In this document: positions 50,655 to 62,369 of the stretch, one piece after another | Position numbering within the stretch: the stretch's first letter is position 1 | Layout of the letters: every line of letters begins with the position of its first letter | Source of the DNA: Diatrype stigma | Lineage: Eukaryota > Ascomycota > Sordariomycetes > Xylariales > Diatrypaceae | NCBI GenBank assembly: GCA_022225965.2 | Contig: JAKJXP020000039.1 | Span: forward strand, 349,612-413,611 | Length of the DNA stretch: 64,000 bases | Reading direction: 5' to 3' | The notes under the pieces: model-generated | What the model was told of the DNA's origin: nothing | What the model saw: the letters and a program-made list of their open reading frames with translations, nothing else | Database searches by the model: none | Translations under genes and position numbers: made by a program

Positions 50655-50867
50655 TGTAATGGCACTGGCTTAAAAAAAGGCGCATTCTGCTAATTACTAG
50701 GAATTAACGTATAATAATAAGTTGCAAAAAAAAAAGAAAAAGAAGAAAACTGGCGAAAGGCTAGCTGTTTATATACAAATGAAAATAATGGAAAGTAAAT
50801 GCCTATTGTCTTAAAAATAACTAAGGTATTAATTATCCTATTTATTCTTTAGGTTATTACCGTAACA
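50655..50867 (-). repeat. 3' LTR of the gag-only element
   Basis: 213 bp; the copy that keeps CA at its plus-strand right end. It differs from its partner mainly by C-to-T and G-to-A changes. Confidence 0.85.
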
Positions 50868-52329
50868 TCACTCCCTTTTCGGAAAAAGCTTCGTTCCGAA
50901 GCTTTATAATTACCTTTATTTCAAATAAAAGTAATCCATTATAGCCCAATAGCTTCCATCTATCCCATTCATTCGGACCAGGTCGTTTAAAGCATTGCTA
51001 ATATATTAAGGCAAATACTCTCTTTCACCGTATTAGGATTCCTCCACTTCCGAATCGGAATCCTCGACATTTAAACGGTTAATTACAGTAATACGAATAA
51101 AACCGGAAGCAGGTTATTTATTATAATTACGGGCGAAATGCTTAATAAAACCACAGCGACGGCAGCAATTAATACGTTGCCATTTATTTCGTTAGGTAGG
51201 GCTAAACGAAAAAGCGACGGATAAAAAATTAACGGTACCCAAAAGTTTTACAAAATTGAATTCCGAAATAACGATAACAGCGATATTTATAATTCCGAAC
51301 GATATATTCATTAGTTAATAGAAAAAGTTATAATGGCTAATATAAATAACGCTATTATCTTTATTATAAGACCATTTATAAAGCTTTTTAACGAAAGAAG
51401 CGTACGTAATTAAAAGGATTTCGAGGTTATTAATTTTGGCTTAAAGTTTATTCGAAAAAACGTAACGAAACTTTTAAATACGTTGGCTTTCGGTTATTTT
51501 ATTCAAATCGTTTCGAACCGCATATAATACGCGTTCTTAATTGCTAAGGAATTAACGGAAAAAATCGTCATTCTTTATTTTCATTTTTTTAAAACAGGCT
51601 TTATTATAAAAGAACTTATTCGAATCGTTATAAATGCAATCGAAAACATCCAAAATACGTTAAAAAGCGTTATTCCAATTATCGATACATTCGAAATAGT
51701 AAATTTAAGAAATAACGAAATCTTTAACCTTAGGCTTTAGCCGGTTATAAATATAATACGTACGGACGCAATTATTGCCGATTATAACCCCATTAATGCA
51801 AAGCTTATCTTTAATTTCTAAAAGCTAAACGTCGTAAATACCGAAACCCTTTAATTTTATTATATCGGAAAACTTTAAATAAGGGTTTTATTTAATTTAA
51901 AAAGCTTCGATTTAAATGGTTAAAGCCTTGTTTTCCATTTAAAGCTTATGAATTTTAATGGCGAATTAAGCGATTAATTTGTTGCGGAAATATATAACAG
52001 CGGCCTAAATGGCTATTTGGGCTTTTTAGGCATTAATGGATAAAACCATTATTAATTCGAATAAAACAAAAGCTTTGCAATTCTTCGAAAACGGGAAAGT
52101 CGGAAACGTAAAAGTATAACACAAGGCCCGGAAACGTAAAGTTCGTGAAAATTTTTCGGAAAAAACGAAAACGAAAAGTTGCTATATAAAAGTAGGGGTT
52201 TTGTTATGCTATTAATTTATCGAGTAATCGAGAAAAAATCGAATTGCTGTATTAGTTACTTATTCCTAATAGGTATCGTAAAATATAACGGCTGCCCCTT
52301 TAAAAGGCAGGCGAAGGAACTTATTATTA

Positions 52330-52542
52330 TGTAATAGCATTGGCTTAAAAAAAGGCGCATTTTATTAATTACTAGGAATTAACGTATAATAATAAGTTGC
52401 AAAAAAGAAGGAAAAGAAAGAAAGCTGGCGAAAAGCCAATTACTTATATACAAATGGGAATAATAAAAAGTAAATGCCTATTATTTTAAAAATAACTAAG
52501 ATATTAATCATTCTATTTATTCTTTAGGTTATTACCGTAATA
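52330..52542 (-). repeat. 5' LTR of the gag-only element
   Basis: 213 bp; its plus-strand right end reads TA where the other copy has CA, in line with CpA-to-TpA mutation. Confidence 0.85.
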
Positions 52543-52949
52543 ATTAATCCTAACCGGAGGTTATTTTATAAAGATGGTATAATACGGAAATTATGTTCAG
52601 AAATTCAGGCTTAGAAAATATCTCGAGCGTTTTCGCCTGCGATTGGTTGGACCCGCTGCATTCGTTCTAGCGACTAATCGAGCCAATTAATTTCGTTTTG
52701 CCAACCAATTAATTTTTACCCTTTATAAGTATTATATATAAACAATAACAAAACCCATTTATTTTATACATACGGCTAATAACATCATTACATTTCCGGA
52801 TTTCATTTAAGTTTATTCCAGCTTATTCGTAATTTGTTTCGATTTGCTTTAATTTGCCTATAGCTTTTTCGTAACTTACTTTAACCTGCCCGCATATTTT
52901 ATTATATTACTAAACCATTCCAGCTTTTTTTAGAAATCTTTTTATTTTT

Positions 52950-53325
52950 CTTTGCAATCCATTCGCAATATACCACGATTTTTTCATTTCCATTCGCAAT
53001 TTATTCGTAATACATTACGACTTTTTTATCTTTATCCATAATCCATTCGCAATGCATTATGACCTTTTTATTTTTATCCGCAATCCATTTGCAATATATT
53101 ACGATTTTTTCATTTTTATCCGCAATCCATTCGCAATGCATTACGACCTTTTTATTTTTATCCGTAATTCATTCGTAATGCATTACGATTTTTTTATTTT
53201 TACCCGCAATCCATTCGTAATGCATTACGATTTTTTCATTTTTATTCGCAATTTACCCGCAATATATTACGGCCCTTTCGAATTTTATACGCGACCCATC
53301 CGTAATGCATTACGGCCTTTTCGAA
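52950..53325. repeat. 42-bp minisatellite, probably from a former coding region
   Basis: About eight degenerate copies of a 42-bp unit (core CGCAATCCATTCGCAATGCA). The length is 14 codons and the frame stays open on the plus strand for 98 codons and partly on the minus strand, so it may derive from a protein repeat in the AT-rich island. Confidence 0.8.
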
Positions 53326-53739
53326 TTTTACGCGCGATTTATATATAACCTTTTTAAATTTTATACGTAGCCTTTTCGTTATAATACAGCGCATTACAGA
53401 TTTTTCGAAACTTATTTGCAGCTTATATATAACCTTTTCGAATTTCATTAATATAAATCATTTTACGAATTCTAAGGTTTGCTATGCTTATTAATAATTT
53501 TAATTATTAAATCAATTTATTTATAAACGATATTCGCATATTTTTATTTAAAAATGCCTTTTTTATTGCAATTACATTTTGCAAAACGTATATATGCTTA
53601 TATTTTTATTTCGAATTAATATTAACTTTATTTTATTATATAGGCATTTTATTTTTATATCGCAATAAATAATCTTTTTCGTATTGCCTTTAAATATGCG
53701 GTCTTTTAATCTCCTGGTTTTCTTTAGTTTAATCCTTTT

Positions 53740-54210
53740 TAATTAGCTTTTTTTTAACTAATTCCTTTTTAGCCAATTCCTTTTTAGCCAGTTTCTTTTT
53801 AATTAGCTCCTTTTTAGCCAGTTCCTCTCCAGCCAGCTTTTTTCCAGCCAGCTCTTCTTCAGCCAGCTCTTTTCCAGCCAGTTCCTTTCTAGCCAGCTCC
53901 TTTCCAGCCAGCTCCTCTTCAGCCAGTTCCTTTTTAACCAGCTCCTTTTTAGCCAGCTCCTATCCAGCCGGCTCCTTTCCAGCCAGCTTCTTTTCAATTG
54001 GCTCCTTAATCTCTGGCTTTTTAATAGCCGGCTTTTTTTTAGCCAGTTCTTTTTTAATTAACTCTTTAGTAGTTGGCTTTTTAATAAGTAATTCCTTAAT
54101 AAGTAATTCTTTAATAAATGGCTTATTAATCTTTAACTTATTAATCTTTAACTTTTTAATAGCTGGCTTATTAATCTTTAAATTTTTAATAGCCAGCTTT
54201 TTAATTTCAG
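53740..54210 (-). repeat. 15-bp minisatellite encoding a pentapeptide repeat
   Basis: About 18 copies of a 15-bp unit (core AGCTGGCTGGAAAGG on the minus strand) between 53740 and 54005, continuing in degenerate form to about 54210. In the minus frame it reads (K/E)(E/K)LA(G/E/K) repeats such as GKELAGKELAEEELAGKELA, which would form a charged helix. It is the remains of a coding repeat in a decayed gene or transposon protein. Confidence 0.8.
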
Positions 54211-56399
54211 CCCTTGGCCCATTTTTATTTAACTTTTTATTTTTTAGCAATTTAACTACGCCATTTACTTAAGTCCAATCGACGTCGCATAAATTTAATT
54301 CACGAAATGCTTAGCAATATATATTATCATAATAAATAGGTTCAAAATAACTTATTTCGTATAATTGCCGTCCGTTTTAAACAATATATTATTTAACGAA
54401 ACCACCGGTTATAACGATATTACTAAAAAAAGCCGTTACAAATCCCGATACTATTTAATTTACGGGCCAAATTAAATTTTAATAACGATACGTTTTAGCT
54501 AAATTTAAAAAACGAATTAATATTATAAACCCCTTTTTAAATTTAATTTTATTTTATTTTTAATTATTATTTGCCTTTTTTATTCTTTACTATTTTAAGC
54601 TTTTTAAATTTATTAATAAAATAATTTTCCAATTTAATATTGCTAAAAATACGGTTATGCTAATATATTTAATTTGTTTCCTTGCCGTTTTTATTATTCT
54701 TTAACCCAATTATGGCACCACTTATTCTTTAATTACGTAATAAGCTGCGTAATAAGTTACATAATCGCCCGCTTAATCGGGCTATTCGAATTGCTTATAT
54801 TTTTATTTCGGTTAATTATTACGTAACGCCTAAACGTATATCGACGTTAATATCAAAACTAACGCTATAATTTTTTCAACTATAACATATTAATCCTAAT
54901 CGTAATTTACAGGCCTCTTTCGATCCTTCGTTTCTTTTACCTTTTAAGCAAGCTCGAACGCGGAAATAAAAACGACTCCGAATACATAATTCTACGTTTT
55001 TTCGGATAATTAAACGTAAATAACAGCAATAAATTCGACTTCCAAAACATCATAATTTCGACGAAAAGCCGGTACAATATAAAGGCAATAACTAAAAGCT
55101 TATATTATTTCCTAAAGACGTAATTATTAAAAAGCGATTCGACGAAACCTTAAAAGCGAAGTAAATATATTTTTGCCCGCGTTATTAACATAAATAATTT
55201 AATATTAAGCTATTAAGTATAAGTATTTGTATTATTTATTAAATAAAAGATAATAAAAAATTAACAAACGAACCTTTTTATTTTTTTACTAGCAATAATC
55301 TGGATTTTAACGACGTTCCTTTTTGGCTTATTTCGCTTAAAACAATCGAAAAGTTATTTATTACAAAAATTTATATTATAATTAATGTCTTTATTATTCG
55401 TTTTATTATTATATAACTTAATTAATTAATTAATTTCTTATAAATTCGTAATTAATAATATAAATATACGGAACATATTATGCATTTTTTGCGTAATATT
55501 GGCAAAATATATAACGAATTGCCTTTACTTTTAAAGCATTTCGACATAATTCTTTTTCGTCCTAAAAATACCGATAATATTCCAAAAATAAAACGTCAAT
55601 TTCGCCGGCGGTTTCGTATTCGTCGCTAAGCTATATATATATAGCTGAACTTTTTTTTTGCAAATTATCCGGGCTATACAAATTTTATATTAAATCATTA
55701 TAACTTATTTTAATTACTTAAAAATAGCAATATTTACGATTTGCTTAATATTTACGAAACGAATAAAATATATATAACGATAAATCCGAACGTAAATCCC
55801 GTAAATAAAGCTATTCCAAAAAATATCGATGCATGCGATAAGGCGGCGGTTTTTAATTTATTTATTAAAGCATTTAAATTAAATCGCTTAAAAAAAAACA
55901 ACAAAAATGATCCGTCGTTTCCGGAACCGAATATACCGTTATAAGCAATTTAACCAAACGCTATTTATTATTTTTTAATGCCATTTATGCGGCAAACCTT
56001 TTTTAATAAATTTAATTAATCCTGCGTTTTATTTTTTTTTATGTATCTTATACTTTATCCTTATAATAAGGCCAATTTTATTAAGCCTCGGTAACGTATT
56101 ATTAAATATTAAAACTATTTTAGTTATGCTATACGCTAAAAGAATAATCGCTTTATTAAATATCATACTTTTCGATATATTGCATTAAACACTTTAATGC
56201 ATAAATAAGCCCGTAGCTATAGCCGTTATTTTACGAATAAGGAATTTAATTCGCCCATTTTTAAGCGCCAATTATAAAAGGCTTTTAAAAATCCGAATAA
56301 GCCTAAGGTATAGGCTATTTTTAATTGCATTATCCGGTTTATAGGTATTATTAAAAGCATTCGTTTTTTTTGATATAAATATCGGCAAAAACTAAAAGC

Positions 56400-59300
56400 C
56401 TTTTTTTATTACTTAAAGCTGCCGTTTGCGTTTATTATTTTAAATCCGGCAGATTTTTATTAATAAAACTTATACCGTTATATGCCTAAGTTTAATCGAT
56501 AAAAGCAATTAAACGAATATAAACGAATAAACTTATTTCGGCGCTTATTACGTAAAAATTCTCATATTGCTGCGTAGCATTTTTTTTTTCGGGCTACCTT
56601 ATTTCGAAAAATCGTACTGACGGAAAAATTTAATTTCGGCGACTTTTAGTATTACTTTAAATGGCAAAATCGTAATAGCAATTACGTTTATGAATTATAT
56701 TGGTTTAAAGGTAGCCTCTTTTCGGATATGGATATATAAAAAGGTCGGAATATATACGTTAAGGTTTAAGGTTATTATATTATTGCCATAAATCCTAAGC
56801 CTTAAAAAATCGGCCGTAACGGTACGGATAGCAATCCGCTATATATTAATTCTTTTTATACGGAACCTATATAATAATGATTAAATAATATCATAAACCG
56901 CTATTAATGTTATAAGTATTTTATTGCGTATTATTTCCGAATTACCAAAAAGACGGCTAATAAGGTTCGGAAAAAAGGCGAAAAGTTGCCAAATTCCGTT
57001 TGCCGTTTTAATTTTCCACGCTTTATGCGAAACGAATTTCGCGTTGCTAAAATGGAAAATAAGTTTTAGTAATTATTTAATGCCGTACGTAATAATATTT
57101 ATTTCAATTAATTTAATCCATTAATAATTATATCGTAACTAACTAATATAAATATCTTTCCGTATATTAACGATGCGGCTATTATTAATTATATAGCCAA
57201 ATATTGCGACAAATTCGAATAATAATTTATTATATATACTTAAATTGCCTAATTTATTTTGCCGCATATAATTAATAATAATCCTATGCTTTTGTTTATT
57301 TTTAAATTTATAAATAAGCTTATTAAAAAAAAGGATTATTTTGTTTAAAAGGTTTGTTATTATTTATTACAGCTCCCTTTATAAAAAAACAATCGTATAA
57401 TACGCAGCGTCGATTATCGCCCTTTTAAAAAGCATATCCGAATCTTAAACCTTAATAGCGAAAACGACGAAATTAAAAAAAACGCTACAGCTTGGAAAAA
57501 ATATAAACAAAAAGGTATATATATGAAATACGTTTCGTATTTCGAATTCGTCGAGCGCTGGAATTTTAAAGGTTAAAACTTTAAAAAATGGCATATTATT
57601 AATGCGCAACTTAAAGTATTAAATTATTTCCTTCGCTATAAGCTTATTCGAATTTATTAGCAATTTTTTAACTTCTATCGAATAAAGCTATTATTAAACC
57701 ATTCTTATCATTATATTAACGAATTATTAATTAATAACGAAATTAAGTTCGACAATTATGTCGCAACATATATATATTATATATAACATTATATTTATAA
57801 AAATAATTATTACGATACGATTAACCGAAAAAATATTTAATCCGATAATGAAAAATTTAAACCTAACTTAAATAATGCGAATAACATTATTTTAAAAAAC
57901 TAACAATACATTACTCAAATGGTATTAAATCTTTTGTCCGAATAAAAAAACGCTAAATTATTTGGCCGCCGTAACATTAATATTAATTACGATTAATTTT
58001 TTTATATTAATCGGTACGTTTACGAAAACTTCGCCAGCGGTAGCTATTAAAAAAAACGCCGTAAAAAACATTCCGACGATTACGATATTAAAAATTTGCC
58101 ATTAAATATAATTAAAACTTTAAATTCCGAATAACGAATTATATATAATATAATAATTAATTATTATTAAAGCTTTTTTATCGGTAACCAGCCAAAGCAA
58201 TTATTATTATACGTTAATAGCGATAATAAAATTAAAAAGTTTTATTTTATTAAAATCATATCGTTACATTTTTAACAGCTATTTATAATAAACAAATCGC
58301 CTATAATTCGAACTATTCCAATTGGCATAATTAATAATTAAATTAACAGCTAAATATTACATTCCTTATTTCGCTTATTTATCGATAGCAAATATAAGCC
58401 CTTAATAAAAAATGCTAGCTTATTAAATACTTTATAACGGCGCTTTTATAACGTTTATTTTTTTATTATCGACGAAAAAAGCATATTTAACTTGCAAAAC
58501 CTAAACTAAATTAATCGGCGGCTTTAAAAGATTTTTCCTAATCGCCGCAACAATTATTTTGACGACTTAAATATATTACTTATCGAAAACTTTTTTTAAT
58601 TATTTCCCGTTATAAATAAGCCGTTATATGCTTTTAAGCAATTAATTAAATATTATAACATTACTAAATACGGATTATATAAAACTTTTAAGCGTTCGGT
58701 ATTTTTTATTACTATTTAGCGTTAATAAGGATTCGAATAAGCCCAATTTTACGAAGCCTTATTAAAGTTACGATAATTTAAGGTTTTTATCGTTTTTTGG
58801 AAGTTATTAACGTTTAAATGCGCTATAAAGTTTTTTTTTGCCGAAATTATAAACTTCGATAATGCTATACGCATTTATTTTATTAAGGCTCGTATTAATT
58901 AATATAACCATAATTATATAATACGGCTTATAAATTTAATTATTTAGGTTTATATTAAATATAAAGGATTTAATACAAATAAGGCCGCTTTTTTTAATGC
59001 TAGTAACCTTTTTAAAAGCTTTCTTATTTGTATTAAATACCGGGTTATATTAATACGTAACCTATAGGACCATATCGGTTTTATAAACGAAACTTAAAAT
59101 ACGATATACGACATTTCTTAAACTTAAGGCTTAAACGTTATAAATAATGCTCCGGAAATTATTATAATAGCTTTTAATAATTATATTAACCCGGCATTTA
59201 TTAATTCGAATAGCCGTAAGTTTCGCAATAATTAAGGCAAAGCTATCGTATTTATTTTTCGAATTCGACAGGACTTTATCGTAAAAGGTATTATTTATTA

Positions 59301-59560
59301 CCGAAAATAATTTCCCTTACTTATTACATATACCATTATAATGCATAAATTTTAAAACATTACTTTACGCCAAATAATATGCGATATTTCGGATCGTAAA
59401 TTTGCTACTGAACTATTATATATAACCGTTTTTAAAATGTTTATATTATAAGGCTTAATATTCGATATTTCATTTAATCGCGGCTATTTTTATTACGAAA
59501 ATAATTATCCGCTTATATAAATAAGACTTAACGATTATAATACCCGCTTAAAACATGCTT
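56400..59560 (+). pseudogene. Helitron Rep/helicase remnant
   Basis: Many stops, but reading mainly the plus frames gives strings aligned with fungal Helitron replication-helicase proteins. Around 57168-57215 is AAIINYIAKYCDKFE, then at 57360-57400 YYLLQLPL and at 57540-57600 SYFEFVERWNF. The Pif1-like helicase follows: RTIPIGIINN (ancestral APTGVAANN) then LHSLFRLFIDSKYKPL at 58315-58400, FIIDEKS at about 58465, LNILLIENFF and LFPVINKPLYA at 58560-58630, and ITLRQIICDISDRKFA near 59360. C-to-T changes explain the losses (GDFFQLPP to ENFF-stop-LFP). Element ends (5' TC, 3' hairpin-CTRR) were not found, so the limits are approximate. Confidence 0.8.
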
Positions 59561-60950
59561 TAATTCGGCCCTTATATGCAATTCACTTTCGGCAATTCTT
59601 TACCTATTAATTTAATAACGATAATTTTAATAGCAGCAGTTTTTATAGCATTAGCTTTATTTCATAAAAAATTCTTAAATACAAATGCAATAGCTTTTTT
59701 TTTTATTACGGCAATTTTTCGTATTTTTTATGTTTTTTTAGCTTAGTTTTGCGTTTCCTTTTTTATTTGTAAGCATATGTTAAATATTTTGCCGCTTTAT
59801 AATTATAACCGTTTACCTTTAATTTAAATCGTATATGGCTTAGCCGTAATTAAATTAATGTTTTCGTTATAAATATTTAGCCTATCGTTTTTTTTGGCTC
59901 GGAACTTTGCGAATATGTTATTTTTAAAAATACATGTTTTTCTTAATATTTTATAATTTCCGTATTTATGTTTTATAATATTAATTTCGAAAATAAACTA
60001 ATAGCCATAAAACGGCCACATATAATAAACGTTAGCTTTATATTATTAATACGGCGCAATATTAAGCTATTCATAAATTTAAATATATAAGGCCGCTTTG
60101 GCATTTATATTAATTAATAAGAAATATATAATTTTGCCTATAAAAAGGCCGATTTTAATAGTTACGTATATTTCGTATGCTTATGCCGGCGATTTTTTAT
60201 TGGTCGTATAAGTCGAAAATAACTGGGGCCCAATTATTACATCCCAAAACTTAACATCCGTAATATCCTATTTAATAAATCGTTTTTAAGCCATTTTTAT
60301 TAAAAACGTAATAATTAAATAAAATAATGCCTATATATTATTAATATGCGATTTATATAAATACGTATAACAAATATATACCTAAATAAAAATAGCATTT
60401 AATTTAATTAATACCGTAAATTCTTTATAAAAGCAATAAAGCTAATAAAATATAATAAGAAAAAATATATTAATTGGCTTTTTAAAAACATTAATAATTT
60501 ATTTAATACTGGTATAATCGATAATAATTTAGGCAAGTTTTTGGTTTTTTTTAAGCGTACGATAAAATGGGCTTTTTTCGATGCTAGAAATGAAAATGTT
60601 ACAAATAAGCGGCTTAGGTTTTTAATAATAGCTTTTATTGCTAAAAATAAAAATATACAAGATTCGACGAACCAGCTTTTATATTTCTTCGTTCTTAATT
60701 ATATTAATAGCAAATCGTAATTTGCGGTTATTCATAATAGCTATTACGTACGGAAAACTTAATTTAAATAATAATATATTAAAAACGAATTAAGGCTAGC
60801 GAATAAAATAAAGTTATTACATAAAAGATTAAAGCTTAAAAGTTAAAAATATTAAATAAAAAAATTTACCTTATATATTATAACAGGTTTAACTTATTTA
60901 AGTGGCTTATAATTATTTTATTTAAGACATATATTATATTTACTATATGC

Positions 60951-61360
60951 CCAAGTGTTAACGTAGGTCTATGTTAACGTAGGTCTATAAGCTTGCTTTA
61001 CCGTAATGAAACGAAGGGTTATTGTGTCGCTTTTTTTTCTATGGGAGTTGGGTGGAGTCGGCTGTCCCAAATAGGAAAGTAACTCAATATGCGCATAGCG
61101 GCCCGTGCACGCCTAAAGCGGCTAGTGCCGGTGCGGACTAGGCTTTAACGGGCTAGCTTAGCGTCTGCTTTAAGCTGTAAATGGCCCGCGCTAGGCCCAA
61201 TACAGCTAGCCTATGGCCCAACCCAAACCGTAAATGGCTAGCTTCTGGCGTAGTGCCACTTAATTGGAGCTGGCCCTGCTACCACCTACTTACCTGCTGC
61301 AATCCTAGCCCGTTGATTGGGTGCACCTTCAGTTTATGTGGGTCACCGACCCGTAATTGC
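60951..61360. other. Transition from AT-rich island to minisatellite
   Basis: Composition returns to normal. A short direct repeat GTTAACGTAGGTCTAT occurs twice near 60957-60986. An open frame starts at 61181, but it runs into the minisatellite and is not considered a gene. Confidence 0.5.
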
Positions 61361-61970
61361 TGCCACTTACCTACCTGCTGCCACCTACCTACCTGCTGCC
61401 ACCTACCTACTTGCTGCCACCTACCTACCTGCTGCCACCTACCTACCTACTGCCACCTACCTACCTGCTGCCACCTACTTACCTACTGCCACCTACCTAC
61501 CTGCTGCCACCTACCCACCTGCTGCCACCTACCTACTTGCTGCCACCTACCTACCTGCTGCAATCCTAGCCCGCTGATTGGATGCACCTTCAGTTTATGT
61601 GGGTCACCGACCTGTAATTGCTGCCACCTACTTACCTACTGCCACCTACCTACCTGCTGCCACCTACCCACCTGCTGCCACCTACCTACTTGCTGCCACC
61701 TACCTACCTGCTGCAATCCTTACCCGCTGATTGGATGCACCTTCAGTTTATGTGGGTCACCGACCTGTAATTGCTGCCACCTACTTACCTACTGCCACCT
61801 ACCTACCTGCTGCCACCTACCCATCTGCTGCCACCTACCTACTTACTGCCACCTACCTACCTGCTGCCACCTACCTACCTGCTGCCACCTACCTACCTGC
61901 TGCCACCTACCTACTTACTGCTACCTACCTACCTACTGCCACCTACCTACTTAGCTGTTGCAATTTACCT
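61360..61970 (+). repeat. 15-bp minisatellite, forward block
   Basis: Arrays of CTGCCACCTACCTAC at about 61365-61563, 61619-61712 and 61771-61950, separated by a longer unit that contains TTCAGTTTATGTGGGTCACC (copies at about 61307, 61560 and 61716). All three frames stay open because the unit is 15 bp without a stop, giving false Cys/His/Leu/Pro/Thr-rich frames. Confidence 0.95.
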
Positions 61971-62369
61971 AGCTAAGTTACGTAAGCTGAATGGGCTGTA
62001 ACAGCTGCAGCAATTAGGTGCAGGTTATAAGTGCAATTATAGGTGCCAGCAGCTACTAGTATAGGTAAGTGGCCCACTTAAACCAAAGATGCATCCAATT
62101 AGGGGGCTAGGATTGCAGCTTGGTGGCAGCAATAAGTGGCAGCAGGAGTTAGGTGGCAGCAGGTAAGTAGATGGCTGCCAATAGCCAGGTGAATTACGTA
62201 AGCTAAGTGGCTGCCACTAGCTAGGGGCTTACAACAGCTAGGGGGCTTGCAACAGCTAAGTGGCTTGTAACAGTAGGTGCAGTTATAGGTGCCAGCAGCT
62301 ACTAGTACTGATATAGGTAGGTGACCCACATATATAGAGAATGCACCCAATCGGAAGGCTAGGACTTGC

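Larger units (their letters stand above)
50655..52542 (-). mobile_element. Gag-only LTR retrotransposon (Ty3/Gypsy-like), RIP-degraded
   Basis: Two direct repeats of exactly 213 bp (50655-50867 and 52330-52542) flank about 1.46 kb. Read on the minus strand, the LTR begins TGTTACGGTAATAACC and ends in ATTACA, and has a TATATAAACAG box. Host DNA on both sides is ATTAA (50650-50654 and 52543-52547), a 5-bp target duplication. A purine tract (AAAAGGGAGTGA, minus strand) precedes the 3' LTR. A CCHC knuckle reading CCRRCGFIKHFARNY, with the last Cys mutated to Tyr, is encoded at about 51125-51170. There is no room for protease, reverse transcriptase and integrase. Confidence 0.85.
47580..60950. repeat. 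AT-rich, RIP-like degraded transposon island
   Basis: About 13.4 kb with an abrupt change to very AT-rich sequence, stops in all frames, and abundant TA with scarce CA and TG while CG is kept (TTCGAA, TTCGG, AACG everywhere). That pattern is what CpA-to-TpA repeat-induced point mutation leaves. It holds an LTR element, a Helitron remnant and two minisatellites, listed separately. The parts 47600-50650 and 59600-60950 contain no element I can name. Confidence 0.85.

Noticed and set aside
61181..61954. 257-residue Cys/His/Pro/Leu/Thr-rich open frame, and similar ones on the minus strand at 62283-63881
   Set aside because: The 15-bp repeat has no stop in several frames, so long frames arise automatically; there is no non-repeat domain, intron or start context.
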